Shown here: one piece after another, positions 35,230 to 42,930 of the stretch
Layout: each line of letters opens with the position of its first letter
Numbering within the stretch: the stretch's first letter is position 1
Source: UBA2108 sp002713215
GTDB lineage: Bacteria; Bacteroidota; Bacteroidia; Flavobacteriales_G; Salibacteraceae
Direction of reading: 5' to 3'
Assembly: GCA_937891015.1 (NCBI GenBank)
Contig: CALAPY010000062.1
Location: 1-64,000 of the forward strand
Length of the DNA stretch: 64,000 nucleotides
Notes under the pieces: generated by a model
The model's database searches: none
Seen by the model: the letters and a program-made list of their open reading frames with translations, nothing else
What the model was told of the DNA's origin: nothing
Program-made: the position numbers and the translations under genes

Positions 35230-35772
35230 ATGAGTAGAAAATACAAGTTTCACAATTTATCAGGCCTTTACTTTATAAGTTTTGCAACCGTATATTGGAT
35301 TGATGTTTTTATCAGAGAACACTATTTTGAAGTATTGATACAAAGTATTTCTTATTGTAGAAAAGAAAAAGGCATGGAAGTATATGCCTATTGTGTTATG
35401 CCGAGTCACATCCATTTAATTTTTCGATCTTCAAAAGATGACCCTTCAGGATTAATTCGCGATTTTAAAGGATTCACGTCTCGTAAAATGTTAAAAACCA
35501 TTGAAGAAAACCCAAAAGAAAGCAGGAAAGAATGGTTACTTCAAATGTTTGAAAAGGCTGGAAAGGAAAGAAGTAATGTTAAAAGAAAACAATTTTGGCA
35601 GCAGCATAATCAACCAATCGAATTGTGGAACAATAAGGTAATCGACCAAAAAATCGATTACATTCATAACAATCCGGTTGTTGCCGGTTTTGTAACAAAT
35701 CCGGTAGATTGGAAATACAGTAGCGCCAGAAATTATCAGGACGATGAAACCGTTTTGAGCATAGATGTTTAG
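35230..35772 (+). CDS. REP-associated tyrosine transposase (RAYT)
   Basis: 180 residues of the Y1/TnpA_REP family. Key elements: FISFATVYWIDVFIREHYF, the HUH motif as HIHLI in YCVMPSHIHLIFRSS, and a downstream IDYIHNNPVVAGF; the catalytic Tyr is expected in the helix between (AYCVMPSH precedes HUH; the YIHNNPV helix follows). Length is normal. RAYTs are single-copy domesticated relatives of IS200/IS605 transposases that cut REP hairpins as single strands. Consistent with that, REP hairpins D and E bracket the gene in inverted orientation and three more lie within 8 kb. Confidence 0.88.
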   Translation: MSRKYKFHNLSGLYFISFATVYWIDVFIREHYFEVLIQSISYCRKEKGMEVYAYCVMPSHIHLIFRSSKDDPSGLIRDFKGFTSRKMLKTIEENPKESRKEWLLQMFEKAGKERSNVKRKQFWQQHNQPIELWNNKVIDQKIDYIHNNPVVAGFVTNPVDWKYSSARNYQDDETVLSIDV

Positions 35773-35795
35773 GGTGTTGATTGGTATGGTAGGCA

Positions 35796-35820
35796 CGAGC
35801 GTGACGCTCGCGCTAACCGT
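35796..35820 (-). repeat. REP hairpin, copy E, right flank of RAYT
   Basis: On the minus strand CGGTTAGCG then CGAGCGT-C-ACGCTCG, perfect 7-bp inner stem, 24 bases after the RAYT stop. Inverted with respect to copy D. Confidence 0.85.
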
Positions 35821-35825
35821 GGGAA

Positions 35826-35932
35826 TTTTAGATTTAATTGAAAGTTAATCAACAAGTTACAAATTTTTTAGGTGAAAATTATTAGTTCGGAATACCAAAC
35901 ATTGCCAAACGTGTTACTAATACGTTTGGAAA
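35826..35932. repeat. 107-bp repeat, copy 2
   Basis: Near-identical to 28279-28385 (3 differences by eye). It begins 6 bases from REP copy E and ends 3 bases from the stop of the response regulator at 35935; its CCAAACGT-N9-ACGTTTGG hairpin (35905-35929) is well placed as that gene's terminator. Confidence 0.9.
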
Positions 35933-35934
35933 GT

Positions 35935-36516
35935 TTAAAGTTCTCGTATGGAATTAATGTCCAGCTTTTGATAAATGTTTCCTAAATGACTATCTACTGT
36001 TTTAACTGAAATGTTTAGCTCTTTCGCTATTTCTTCCCGGGGTTTTCCTTGTTTAGCCATCCGGACAACCTCCTTTTCCCGAGCAGAGAGAACATCACTT
36101 TTGGGAAGAGCTAAAAGTTGTTTAATTTCAGCTTCGTATTTGGGCTGATACCAGTTTCTTCCTGTTACCACGGTATCAACGGCCTGTACCAGATCATTAA
36201 ATCCAAATGATTTATGCACATACCCCTGAACCAATGGATTGCGGCAGGTCATAAGAATGGGTTGTTTCGAAAAGGAGCTAAACAGAATAATTTTAAGGTG
36301 GGTAATATTGAGCTTGTTTAGCTGGTCCAGAATATCATTGGCATCGCCTAATGGCCCATAATCAAAATCGAGTAACAATACTTCGTAGTCATTCAATGTA
36401 TTGTAGTCTAACGATTCAGGGTTAAGTATACTAACTTCGCCGTTATATCTGGCTTTTAATAATTCTGCTACACTTTGGGCAACAATTAAATGATCTTCCA
36501 GTATTGCAATTTTCAT
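35935..36516 (-). CDS. NarL/LuxR-family response regulator, operon 2
   Basis: 193 residues, paralog of the regulator at 28509-29090. E7-D8 acidic pair, phosphoacceptor D50 (VLLLDFDYG), Ser80/81 and Lys102 are kept. C-terminal LuxR helix-turn-helix: LSAREKEVVRMAKQGKPREE and SVKTVDSHLGNIYQKLDI. ATG overlaps the TPR sensor stop (ATGA). Followed by the 107-bp repeat with hairpin. Confidence 0.92.
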   Translation of the reverse strand: MKIAILEDHLIVAQSVAELLKARYNGEVSILNPESLDYNTLNDYEVLLLDFDYGPLGDANDILDQLNKLNITHLKIILFSSFSKQPILMTCRNPLVQGYVHKSFGFNDLVQAVDTVVTGRNWYQPKYEAEIKQLLALPKSDVLSAREKEVVRMAKQGKPREEIAKELNISVKTVDSHLGNIYQKLDINSIREL

Positions 36517-37970
36517 ATTCTGTTTTCAAGCAAGGGTATGTGTATTCTTAGATTCTGAACCGTGCAATCGAAAAAAGAAAGCAACGCTTTCGTGTTTTCC
36601 GAAAATTTAATAGGGGTAGTGTAATTTACTTCTACGCCATATTCGTCGGGATAAACTTCTAATTTCTGTTGTCCATCCTGAAGCAGTTGTTCCAGGATGC
36701 TTAGGGTGGCAATTTGGAATTCATGCGTGTAAATGGTTGGCTTGTGATCGAGTTTTATTTCAATCCATTTTGAATGATGCTTAGCATTGGTGGGTGTGTA
36801 AACGAGCCAGTCGGAGTGGTCGAAACGACGGTTGTAAAATTGGTTGTCTTGCATATTAAAGATCTCTTCACCAACTTCTTCGAGGTATTTCTCGGCCTTT
36901 TCCGTATTCCCCACTTTTAGAAAACCTCTAATTGCAACCAGGGTAGGCATTACACTTGAATGCAGTTTAGAACCTACTTCCGTTTTTTCATTTTCAAACA
37001 CCTTAAGTTGTTGAATAAACATATTGGTTAGTCGGCGGTACTCCTTTAATCTTTTGTTGGCGTTTTGTTTATCTATGTACCACAATACCAATGCAATGAT
37101 CAGTGTAGCCGTTAAGGCAATTGCCCAATTTAAAAAAGTAGCAAATCGGACTCGATCTTTTTCTTGTTGTAGCTCCGTTTCCAATCGGGCAATGGTAAGG
37201 GCTATTTCTTTGTTTTTAAGGCTGTCAGCTACAACATGGTATTGACTTTTGTAGAAATAAGCACTGTCAATATTACCTAATTGAAAATGTAATTCCTTTA
37301 AGTTCCAAAGGGCTGCTTCTTTGAGTATCAAATTGTTACTTGAACTCGAAGATATTCTGAGATAAAAAAGTGCACTGTCTGGTACCTCTTGATTGAGATA
37401 CATAGTAGTTAGGTTATGCAGGGCCACTTGCATTTTAAAGTTATCTTTTAGCGAAGCCGCCAATTTTTGTGCCTGTACTAAATGATTAGCGGCACGGTTG
37501 TATTGCTCTGCATGATTGTACAAATAACCAAAATTTATGTGAGTAGAGTATTGAGCCGTTTGGTCTTTGTTTTCTAAGGCTTTTTGTAGGCGCTTTTCGT
37601 AGAGTTTTTCGGCTAAATCATACTTTCCGAGCTTTACATAAACATTGGCTAGGTTCGACCAGCATTTGTGTTCATTTTCCAAGTCGTTTATGGTATTGAA
37701 GAATTTGCTGGCCTGTTTAAAGTTTTCAATGCTCTTTCTATATTCTTCCTGTTGATAAAGAATAATTCCAAGTTTTTTGAAACATTGGGCTTTAATGCTA
37801 TCTGGCGTTTCTTGGAAATGGCCTGTTCTAAAGTAGTAGGTGTAGGCACTGTCAAATTGATGGTTCTGGTAATGGGTATTAGCGAGTTGAAGCCACTCAG
37901 GCCAGTGGTGCTTTGCACCGGCCCAAATGGAATAACTCATAAATAATATGATTAACGCAATACGTGTCAT
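36513..37970 (-). CDS. TPR membrane sensor with eroded kinase domain, operon 2
   Basis: 485 residues; roughly half identical to 29087-30553 by eye, same layout: signal peptide (IALIILFMSYSIWAGA), TPR array, coiled stretch, one membrane helix (FLNWAIALTATLIIALVLWY), H-box relic VGSKLHSSVMPTLVAIR, and an end without N box Asn or glycine boxes (LSILEQLLQDGQQKLEV ... IHIPLLENR). The conserved loss in both copies suggests selection for a non-ATPase role, not decay. ATG overlaps the stop of the small upstream gene (ATGA). Confidence 0.85.
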   Translation of the reverse strand: MTRIALIILFMSYSIWAGAKHHWPEWLQLANTHYQNHQFDSAYTYYFRTGHFQETPDSIKAQCFKKLGIILYQQEEYRKSIENFKQASKFFNTINDLENEHKCWSNLANVYVKLGKYDLAEKLYEKRLQKALENKDQTAQYSTHINFGYLYNHAEQYNRAANHLVQAQKLAASLKDNFKMQVALHNLTTMYLNQEVPDSALFYLRISSSSSNNLILKEAALWNLKELHFQLGNIDSAYFYKSQYHVVADSLKNKEIALTIARLETELQQEKDRVRFATFLNWAIALTATLIIALVLWYIDKQNANKRLKEYRRLTNMFIQQLKVFENEKTEVGSKLHSSVMPTLVAIRGFLKVGNTEKAEKYLEEVGEEIFNMQDNQFYNRRFDHSDWLVYTPTNAKHHSKWIEIKLDHKPTIYTHEFQIATLSILEQLLQDGQQKLEVYPDEYGVEVNYTTPIKFSENTKALLSFFDCTVQNLRIHIPLLENRI

Positions 37971-38254
37971 TCAAAAATGCAAATTGATTTACCTTTTTCC
38001 ACCCCTCCTTTCTTAGTAACCACCGGCGCCGACAGCTCATTATTTTCCCGTTCAACGGTTTCATTAAAAGGTCGGTCTCCGGCTGCGGCGGTACCACTTA
38101 CTACATCAAACTGAAACTCACCTTCCGGGTTTCTACCAACATACTGGATGTCTTCGTTATCGCTTACGTTTATGTATCCCACCAGGGCATAATCGTTGCC
38201 ACTAATGTGGTCTACCGGGTTTGGGTCTACTACGGGTCTGTATAAAACACTCAT
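37967..38254 (-). CDS. Small acidic protein of operon 2 (95 residues)
   Basis: MSVLYRPVVDPNPVDHISGN to the C-terminus is nearly the same as the second part of the operon 1 protein: SDNEDIQYVGRN, DVVSGTAAAGDRPFNETVER. The tails after NNE diverge. Here it is a separate gene; a TAA lies three codons before its ATG in the same frame. No signal, no membrane segment, net acidic. Not a family I know. The strong conservation of this small protein beside two pseudokinase-regulator pairs makes it the most informative unknown in the window. Confidence 0.75.
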   Translation of the reverse strand: MSVLYRPVVDPNPVDHISGNDYALVGYINVSDNEDIQYVGRNPEGEFQFDVVSGTAAAGDRPFNETVERENNELSAPVVTKKGGVEKGKSICIFE

Positions 38255-38260
38255 AATTTT

Positions 38261-38474
38261 TTAGAATTTAATAAAGTTAATAAAGGGCGAGTTAACGGGT
38301 TTTTTCAGGAGTAGTTTCATTTCGACTGGGTTAGTGTAAACTTTTTTGGTAGGTAACCCATTAGGCTCGTCCATACTTATCCTTCCTTCTTTGGTTATGG
38401 CAAGTGTTTTTTTTCTTTTCAATTATTTTTTCTAAGCGCTCCGTATTGAGTTTGTCGAGGCATAAGTCATTCAT
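38261..38474 (-). pseudogene. Frameshifted counterpart of the operon 1 N-terminal part
   Basis: The ATG at 38474 opens MNDLCLDKLNTERLEKIIEK, matching the operon 1 start (MNDL...ERLEKIIEK). As read, the frame ends at a TAA at 38361. Removing one A from the run of eight A near 38412-38419 restores a frame with TLAITKEG (operon 1: TLAQAAEM) and PVNSPFINFIKF (operon 1: AVNLPFINLFKN), ending at TAA 38261-38263. So it is a separate small gene, broken by a homopolymer frameshift, a sequencing error in that run, or read by slippage. Confidence 0.6.
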
Positions 38475-38489
38475 AGTTCAAATAATTAA

Positions 38490-38506
38490 TGGGAGTAGAA
38501 CTCCCA
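38490..38506. promoter_or_regulatory. Perfect 17-bp palindrome before operon 2
   Basis: TGGGAGT-AGA-ACTCCCA, identical in sequence and position to 31086-31102 before operon 1. The stretch beyond (to ~38551) also keeps the TATAAATAACCA block. The rest of 38507-38675 shows no gene. Confidence 0.6.
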
Positions 38507-38675
38507 AATTTATACGACCGTTTTGAGAAAAACCTTAGTATAAATAACCAAATTTTGAGGATTTGCGAAAACGTGAGGTTGATAATATGTATGATATTAT
38601 AAAGGTTGGGTGAGGGGGGAAGTTGTATTTTTAGCCTGATACGTTGTTCACTTGTTTTAGTGTTATACTAAGTGA

Positions 38676-39878
38676 ATGAAAAGAATATATAATCAAAGAC
38701 ACAATAAAGTAGCTTTTTTATATGCTGGTTCTAGATTAGTAGAACGGATGGCTTACTATGGTTTGCGGTCGTCAATTGTATTGTATATGACCGGAGATGT
38801 ATTTAAAATGTCGTCAAGAGATGCATTAACCATATATGGTTGGTTCGGCACTGCTTTTCTTTTCTCTCATGTAGTAGGAGCAATTATTGGTGATTTGTTT
38901 ATTGGGAATAAAAGATCTATAATTTTTGGAGGAATAGTTCAGTCCCTTGGCGCATTTAGCCTATGTATATCTAATGAAGCGGGATTTTTCCTTGGTCTGT
39001 TCTTAATTGTATTGGGTGGAGGTTTGTTTACTCCAAATATCATTTCAAACTTTGGAAAGCAGTATTTGAAATGCCCTAAGCTTTTAGATTCCGGATTTAC
39101 ACTATTGTACACAGTAGGTAATTTTGGGGCGCTCTTTGGGGTAGTTATTATTGGAGTTATAGGAGAGCAATATGGTTGGAATGCTGCGTTCCTGATTTCT
39201 GGTTTGCTCATGTTACTGTCAATGGCCACAATATACTTTGTAAAAGAAGATATAGTAAGTACCCCTCCGTCTAAAAACTTGCTCATAAAAGAGAGTTGGG
39301 CAAAAATTACAATTGTAGTTCTGTCGGTTGCGATGCTATGGGCCACGTTTAGTTTGGTCAACTATCAAATGTTTGATTTACACCTGAAGTTTAGCGAAAT
39401 ATTGGCATACAATATCCCTAGAGGATTTTGGACTTCCATGGATTCTAGTTTTACATTACCATTGTGCATTTTGGCGGTAATCATTTGGAGTTTTTTCTAT
39501 GTTACTCAGTTAAAAAAATTGGTTCTTGGATTTGTTTTGGCTTCAATTTCTTTTGGTTTTCTTTTTCTTATTCCTGAAAACCTCGGTCAGAATCACTTCG
39601 TGCTTTATATATTGTTCCTGTTTTTGTTGTCAGTATCCGAGGTTCTAATTATACCTATTCTCAATTCTACACTTACACAATACGCAAACCCAAGGTATTT
39701 AGCCATAATTCTTAGTTTGGCTTATTTACCGATCCGTTTCTTAGTGTTTGTGGTTGCTATGTTTAATGGGCCTCTAAGCAGGGAGCCGGGGTTAAGTTCT
39801 GTAATTGCTATTGTGATGGCTGTTTCTGTAAGTTTAGGATTAATTGTATATATAAGCAGAAGTGAACGTAACCAATAA
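38676..39878 (+). CDS. POT/PTR-family transporter (MFS), short form
   Basis: 400 residues with 11-12 membrane segments. The PTR signature is present near the N-terminus: ERMAYYGLRSSIVLYM (E-x2-AYYG-R), and GGGLFTPNIISNFGKQY resembles the second PTR signature. POT proteins import di- and tripeptides with protons. It is shorter than the usual ~450-500 residues, lacking the two extra helices. AT-rich. It stands alone, facing away from operon 2. Substrate not predictable. Confidence 0.75.
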   Translation: MKRIYNQRHNKVAFLYAGSRLVERMAYYGLRSSIVLYMTGDVFKMSSRDALTIYGWFGTAFLFSHVVGAIIGDLFIGNKRSIIFGGIVQSLGAFSLCISNEAGFFLGLFLIVLGGGLFTPNIISNFGKQYLKCPKLLDSGFTLLYTVGNFGALFGVVIIGVIGEQYGWNAAFLISGLLMLLSMATIYFVKEDIVSTPPSKNLLIKESWAKITIVVLSVAMLWATFSLVNYQMFDLHLKFSEILAYNIPRGFWTSMDSSFTLPLCILAVIIWSFFYVTQLKKLVLGFVLASISFGFLFLIPENLGQNHFVLYILFLFLLSVSEVLIIPILNSTLTQYANPRYLAIILSLAYLPIRFLVFVVAMFNGPLSREPGLSSVIAIVMAVSVSLGLIVYISRSERNQ

Positions 39879-39920
39879 TGCCGGAAAATAACCTTTCATG
39901 TTCAAGTGGGTAAAGAAACC

Positions 39921-39998
39921 ATGCCCAAAAAATGGTTAATTGTACTGACTTTTATTTTAAAACTCACCCTTACGTTTGGCAGTAACCCCTTAAAGTGA
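39921..39998 (+). CDS. Possible 25-residue hydrophobic peptide
   Basis: ATG at 39921, TGA at 39996. The peptide starts PKKW, then LIVLTFILKLTLTFG and ends SNPLK: a signal-peptide or small membrane peptide pattern. An AAAGAAA stretch precedes the ATG. It ends 8 bases before the ATG of a LuxR-type regulator gene. Low complexity of evidence; could be chance. Confidence 0.25.
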   Translation: MPKKWLIVLTFILKLTLTFGSNPLK

Positions 39999-40005
39999 TT
40001 TTGAA

Positions 40006-40272
40006 ATGAAGCCAGAACGAACTCATTCCATAAAGCCAGCAACTCTTACTACCATGAATCGGATGCTAACTAGACGCGAAGAACAAATTTTAAAAATGTT
40101 ATTGGCCGAATACACTCAACCGGAAATATGCAAGGTTTTAAAACTTCATTGCAATACAGTATCTGATGCCAAACGCAGAGTAATGGAAAAATGGAATGTG
40201 CTAACAATGGTAGGTCTGGTAAAGGAGGGAATTAAACGCGGGTATTTGGAACTGGAAGAGGATCATTTTTGA
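40006..40272 (+). CDS. Stand-alone LuxR-type helix-turn-helix protein
   Basis: 88 residues, essentially one GerE/LuxR DNA-binding domain: LTRREEQILKMLLAEYTQPE, ICKVLKLHCNTVSDAKRRVM, then WNVLTMVGLVKEGIKRGYLEL. No receiver or sensor domain. It differs clearly from the helix-turn-helix of the three response regulators nearby. Start could also be the ATG at 40054 or 40063. Probably a transcription regulator working without phosphorylation. Confidence 0.75.
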   Translation: MKPERTHSIKPATLTTMNRMLTRREEQILKMLLAEYTQPEICKVLKLHCNTVSDAKRRVMEKWNVLTMVGLVKEGIKRGYLELEEDHF

Positions 40273-40330
40273 ATACGCTATGTAAGGGGAATATGGAATA
40301 TTCGTTATTCCTTGCCTGGCTATTTTCAGA

Positions 40331-40363
40331 TTCCTGCTCCCGATAGTTATCGGGACGCAGGAA
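40331..40363. repeat. Intergenic palindrome, TTCCTGC family, copy 1
   Basis: Outer TTCCTGC/GCAGGAA and inner CCCGATA-GT-TATCGGG arms, followed by TGACG. Copy 2 at 41513-41540 shares the AGATTCCTG...CAGGAATGACG frame with a different centre. The two bracket the gene at 40525-41445. Confidence 0.75.
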
Positions 40364-40524
40364 TGACGTTTCATTTTTATAAGGTAATTCCTTTAACCCG
40401 TTCTATTATTAAGCAAAAGCGTTTTTAAATAGCTGCCACTAACTGTCACTCATTTTACTTCTTCCGGTATTGAATTATATCAACTTTGTACGGCTTAGTT
40501 TGTCTATTGAAAAAAAGAAGAAGA

Positions 40525-41445
40525 ATGAAAAGAATAGTTGGTATAGTAGGAGGGATGGTGTTGGTTTTAATGGCGGCAAACACTATAAATGCCCAGGGAT
40601 GTAGCGACGCTGGATTTTGTACCATAGATAGTTTTAAGCCTAATAACCAAAAAGAGGATAGTGCCTCTGCACCCAAGAATCAGGTTAAGGTAGGAGCTTC
40701 TTATGGTGATGCCGATAGAGGCATTATTGCCATAGGATCCTATGTAGAATACAACCGGTCACTCAGCAAACGTTGGGGGCTTGACTTAAAGCTTACTGCT
40801 TTGTCTCAGAGTGGAAATGACATATCGGTTTTCGGACTATCGGATGTATTCGTAAATGCAAACTACCAGGCAGCTAAAAACCTAAAGTTTACACTGGGGG
40901 GTAAGATACCTCTAACTGACGGAAACCGAACAAAGGACGGCCTTCCACTACCTATGGATTACCAGTCAAGTTTGGGTACCTTCGATCTCTTATTGGGCAT
41001 TGGTTATCAAATTGTAGGTGTTCAACTGGTAGCCGCCATTCAGCAACCTCTTACTCAAAACAACAACCAGTTTCTCGCAGAAACCTATGATCCTATGTCA
41101 CCACTTGTTGGTTGGCAGTCTACCAACAATTACCAACGAGCCGGAGATATGTTATTGCGTATTTCCTATCCTTTCAACATTGGAGAAAAACTGAAAATAA
41201 CGGCAAGTTTGCTCCCCATCTACCATTTTGCCAATGACAAATACACCGATGCTTTCGGAGTTGAAAAGGAAATTGCCAATTCAGAGGGCTTAACCCTAAA
41301 CTGGAATGCATACGTAGACTTAATGGCTAACAAGAACAGCACCCTTCAATTCAATTTGGGTTCTCCGATAATTATTAGGAAAGCCCGGCCGGATGGATTG
41401 ACGCGTAGTTTAATTATGACGCTGGAATACCGGATTAGGTTTTAA
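40525..41445 (+). CDS. Outer-membrane beta-barrel protein, unknown
   Basis: 306 residues from the ATG at 40525, which has a purine-rich AAGAAGAAG just before it; the frame extends to a TTG at 40486. Signal peptide ends in NAQ (IVGGMVLVLMAANTINAQ). A short Cys-containing segment (GCSDAGFCTID) is followed by alternating strands typical of a barrel (LDLKLTALSQSG, FTLGGKIPLTDG, YQIVGVQLVAAIQQPL) and it ends in Phe (LEYRIRF), the classical outer-membrane C-terminus. Resembles putative phenol-degradation/MetA-type porin-like proteins; no specific role. Confidence 0.8.
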   Translation: MKRIVGIVGGMVLVLMAANTINAQGCSDAGFCTIDSFKPNNQKEDSASAPKNQVKVGASYGDADRGIIAIGSYVEYNRSLSKRWGLDLKLTALSQSGNDISVFGLSDVFVNANYQAAKNLKFTLGGKIPLTDGNRTKDGLPLPMDYQSSLGTFDLLLGIGYQIVGVQLVAAIQQPLTQNNNQFLAETYDPMSPLVGWQSTNNYQRAGDMLLRISYPFNIGEKLKITASLLPIYHFANDKYTDAFGVEKEIANSEGLTLNWNAYVDLMANKNSTLQFNLGSPIIIRKARPDGLTRSLIMTLEYRIRF

Positions 41446-41512
41446 TGTAACCCCTTTTTGCTAGGGTCATTATTCACAACACCGATTAGTGGGTTACTCA
41501 TTTTGTTTATAG

Positions 41513-41540
41513 ATTCCTGACTCACTTCGTTCTCAGGAAT
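41513..41540. repeat. Intergenic palindrome, TTCCTG family, copy 2
   Basis: ATTCCTGA/TCAGGAAT arms around CTCACTTCGTTC, followed by GACG. Lies between the barrel gene and the convergent response regulator. Confidence 0.7.
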
Positions 41541-41567
41541 GACGCTTGGTTAAAAATATGGCTAGAC

Positions 41568-42149
41568 CTATAACTGAGCAATCGAAGAAATTTCCAGTTT
41601 CTGGTATATTTTTCTGAGGTGGTTACTTAAGGTATTGACTGATATATCAAGGGTTTTGGCTATTTCTTCCTTGTTCTTTTTCAATTTATGCAAGGCAATT
41701 ATTTCTTTCTCTCTGGGAGAGAGAACATCGCTTTTGGGTAGTGCAATTAACCTTCGTATTTCTTTGGCATATTTTGGCTGATACCAAAATCCATTATCGG
41801 CAATGGTATCTATGGCTAAAACCAACTGATTCAGGCTTGCAGTTTTGTTTACATATCCATGGATCAATTCGTGCCTGCAGATTAAGAGTGTATACACTTC
41901 ACCGTAGGTGGTAAACATAATAATCTTAAGTCGTTTCAGTTTCTCCTTTTCAATGTCGGCTAGTATATCATAGGCGTTACCAAGCGATCCATAATCGAAG
42001 TCAAGTAGTAGAATATCGAATTCCCTTAATTCGCTATAATCCAGTGTCTTCGGAGTAAAAATACTTACCCTAAAATAGTATTGACTTTCTAATGCAACAG
42101 CTAAACTCTGAGCAACTAAAACGTGATCATCTAGTATTGCAATATTCAT
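41568..42149 (-). CDS. NarL/LuxR-family response regulator, third copy
   Basis: 193 residues, same architecture as the two other regulators: D7-D8, phosphoacceptor D50 (ILLLDFDYG), Lys in GYVNKTAS, helix-turn-helix LSPREKEIIALHKLKKNKEE and SVNTLSNHLRKIYQKLEI. More diverged than the other two are from each other. Its ATG overlaps the stop of the truncated sensor gene (ATGA). The 107-bp repeat is absent here. Confidence 0.9.
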   Translation of the reverse strand: MNIAILDDHVLVAQSLAVALESQYYFRVSIFTPKTLDYSELREFDILLLDFDYGSLGNAYDILADIEKEKLKRLKIIMFTTYGEVYTLLICRHELIHGYVNKTASLNQLVLAIDTIADNGFWYQPKYAKEIRRLIALPKSDVLSPREKEIIALHKLKKNKEEIAKTLDISVNTLSNHLRKIYQKLEISSIAQL

Positions 42150-42709
42150 GAGTCAAGGCCAAGTAAGGGTATGTGTAATTTTTGTTGGGTGAACTTGCAA
42201 TGAAAAGAAGAAAGTAAATGAAGCGTGTTTTCAGCGTATTGAATGGGTGAGCTAAACGTTACTTCTATTCCATATTCATCACAGTCAACCATTATTTTTT
42301 GTCCTGCGTCTTGCAAGAGTAATTCCAGAATGCTTAGAGCAACGATTTTGTAATCCATATCGTATAGGTTAGGATCAGCTTCGCTGTTACACTCAATCCA
42401 TTGATAGTCGTTTTTAGCATTGCTAGGTACAAAGCGATACCAGTCCGACTGATTAAACCTTTTGCTATAGAGTTGGTTGCTTTGTAATTCCACTAAAAGG
42501 TCGGTAGACTTTTGCAGGTGTTTCATACCTTCTTCATACTTTTCTAAATGAAAATAGTTTCTTGCTGTTATAAGAAGGGGTAGGAGCGTTGTATGCAACC
42601 ACGATCCTATTTCGCTTATTTCATTTTCACGTGTTTTTAACTGCTCAATATAGAGCGCTATCCAGGTTTGCACTTCCTTCTTTCTTTGATTATTACCCTG
42701 TTCATCCAT
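42146..42709 (-). CDS. Truncated sensor, kinase-like part only, third copy
   Basis: 187 residues from ATG 42709 (TTG at 42721 possible). It aligns with the cytoplasmic part of the two TPR sensors from just after the membrane helix: YIEQLKTRENEISEIGSWLH, QLYSKRFNQSDWYRFVPSNA, LSILELLLQDAGQK, IHIPLLG. TPRs and membrane helix are missing. A membrane-helix-like relic (VIKTLVGCLITIFGM) lies directly upstream in another frame (about 42718-42790), so the copy looks frameshifted and losing its N-terminus. It may still act as a soluble partner of the coupled regulator. Confidence 0.7.
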   Translation of the reverse strand: MDEQGNNQRKKEVQTWIALYIEQLKTRENEISEIGSWLHTTLLPLLITARNYFHLEKYEEGMKHLQKSTDLLVELQSNQLYSKRFNQSDWYRFVPSNAKNDYQWIECNSEADPNLYDMDYKIVALSILELLLQDAGQKIMVDCDEYGIEVTFSSPIQYAENTLHLLSSFHCKFTQQKLHIPLLGLDS

Positions 42710-42753
42710 AAGCCATACCAAAAATTGTAATTAAGCAGCCTACCAAAGTTTTG

Positions 42754-42930
42754 ATGACTGAGGCACCAAAAGTGTTTTGGTTAGGGTATACGGGCTTAAT
42801 TTATACAAATGCATTTAGTTTAGTCCTCTTTTTATTAGCTCCTACGCTTACAGCTTTTGCTGTAATTATATGGTGTAGGGGTGTTATTCATAATATTAGT
42901 GGATCTGTAATACCATCACTTTGGAGCTAA
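42754..42930 (+). CDS. Possible 58-residue membrane protein
   Basis: ATG 42754 to TAA 42928-42930, with a hydrophobic stretch FSLVLFLLAPTLTAFAVIIW. No good ribosome binding site. It is antisense to the frameshifted remnant of the third sensor, which explains the composition at least as well. Low support. Confidence 0.2.
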   Translation: MTEAPKVFWLGYTGLIYTNAFSLVLFLLAPTLTAFAVIIWCRGVIHNISGSVIPSLWS

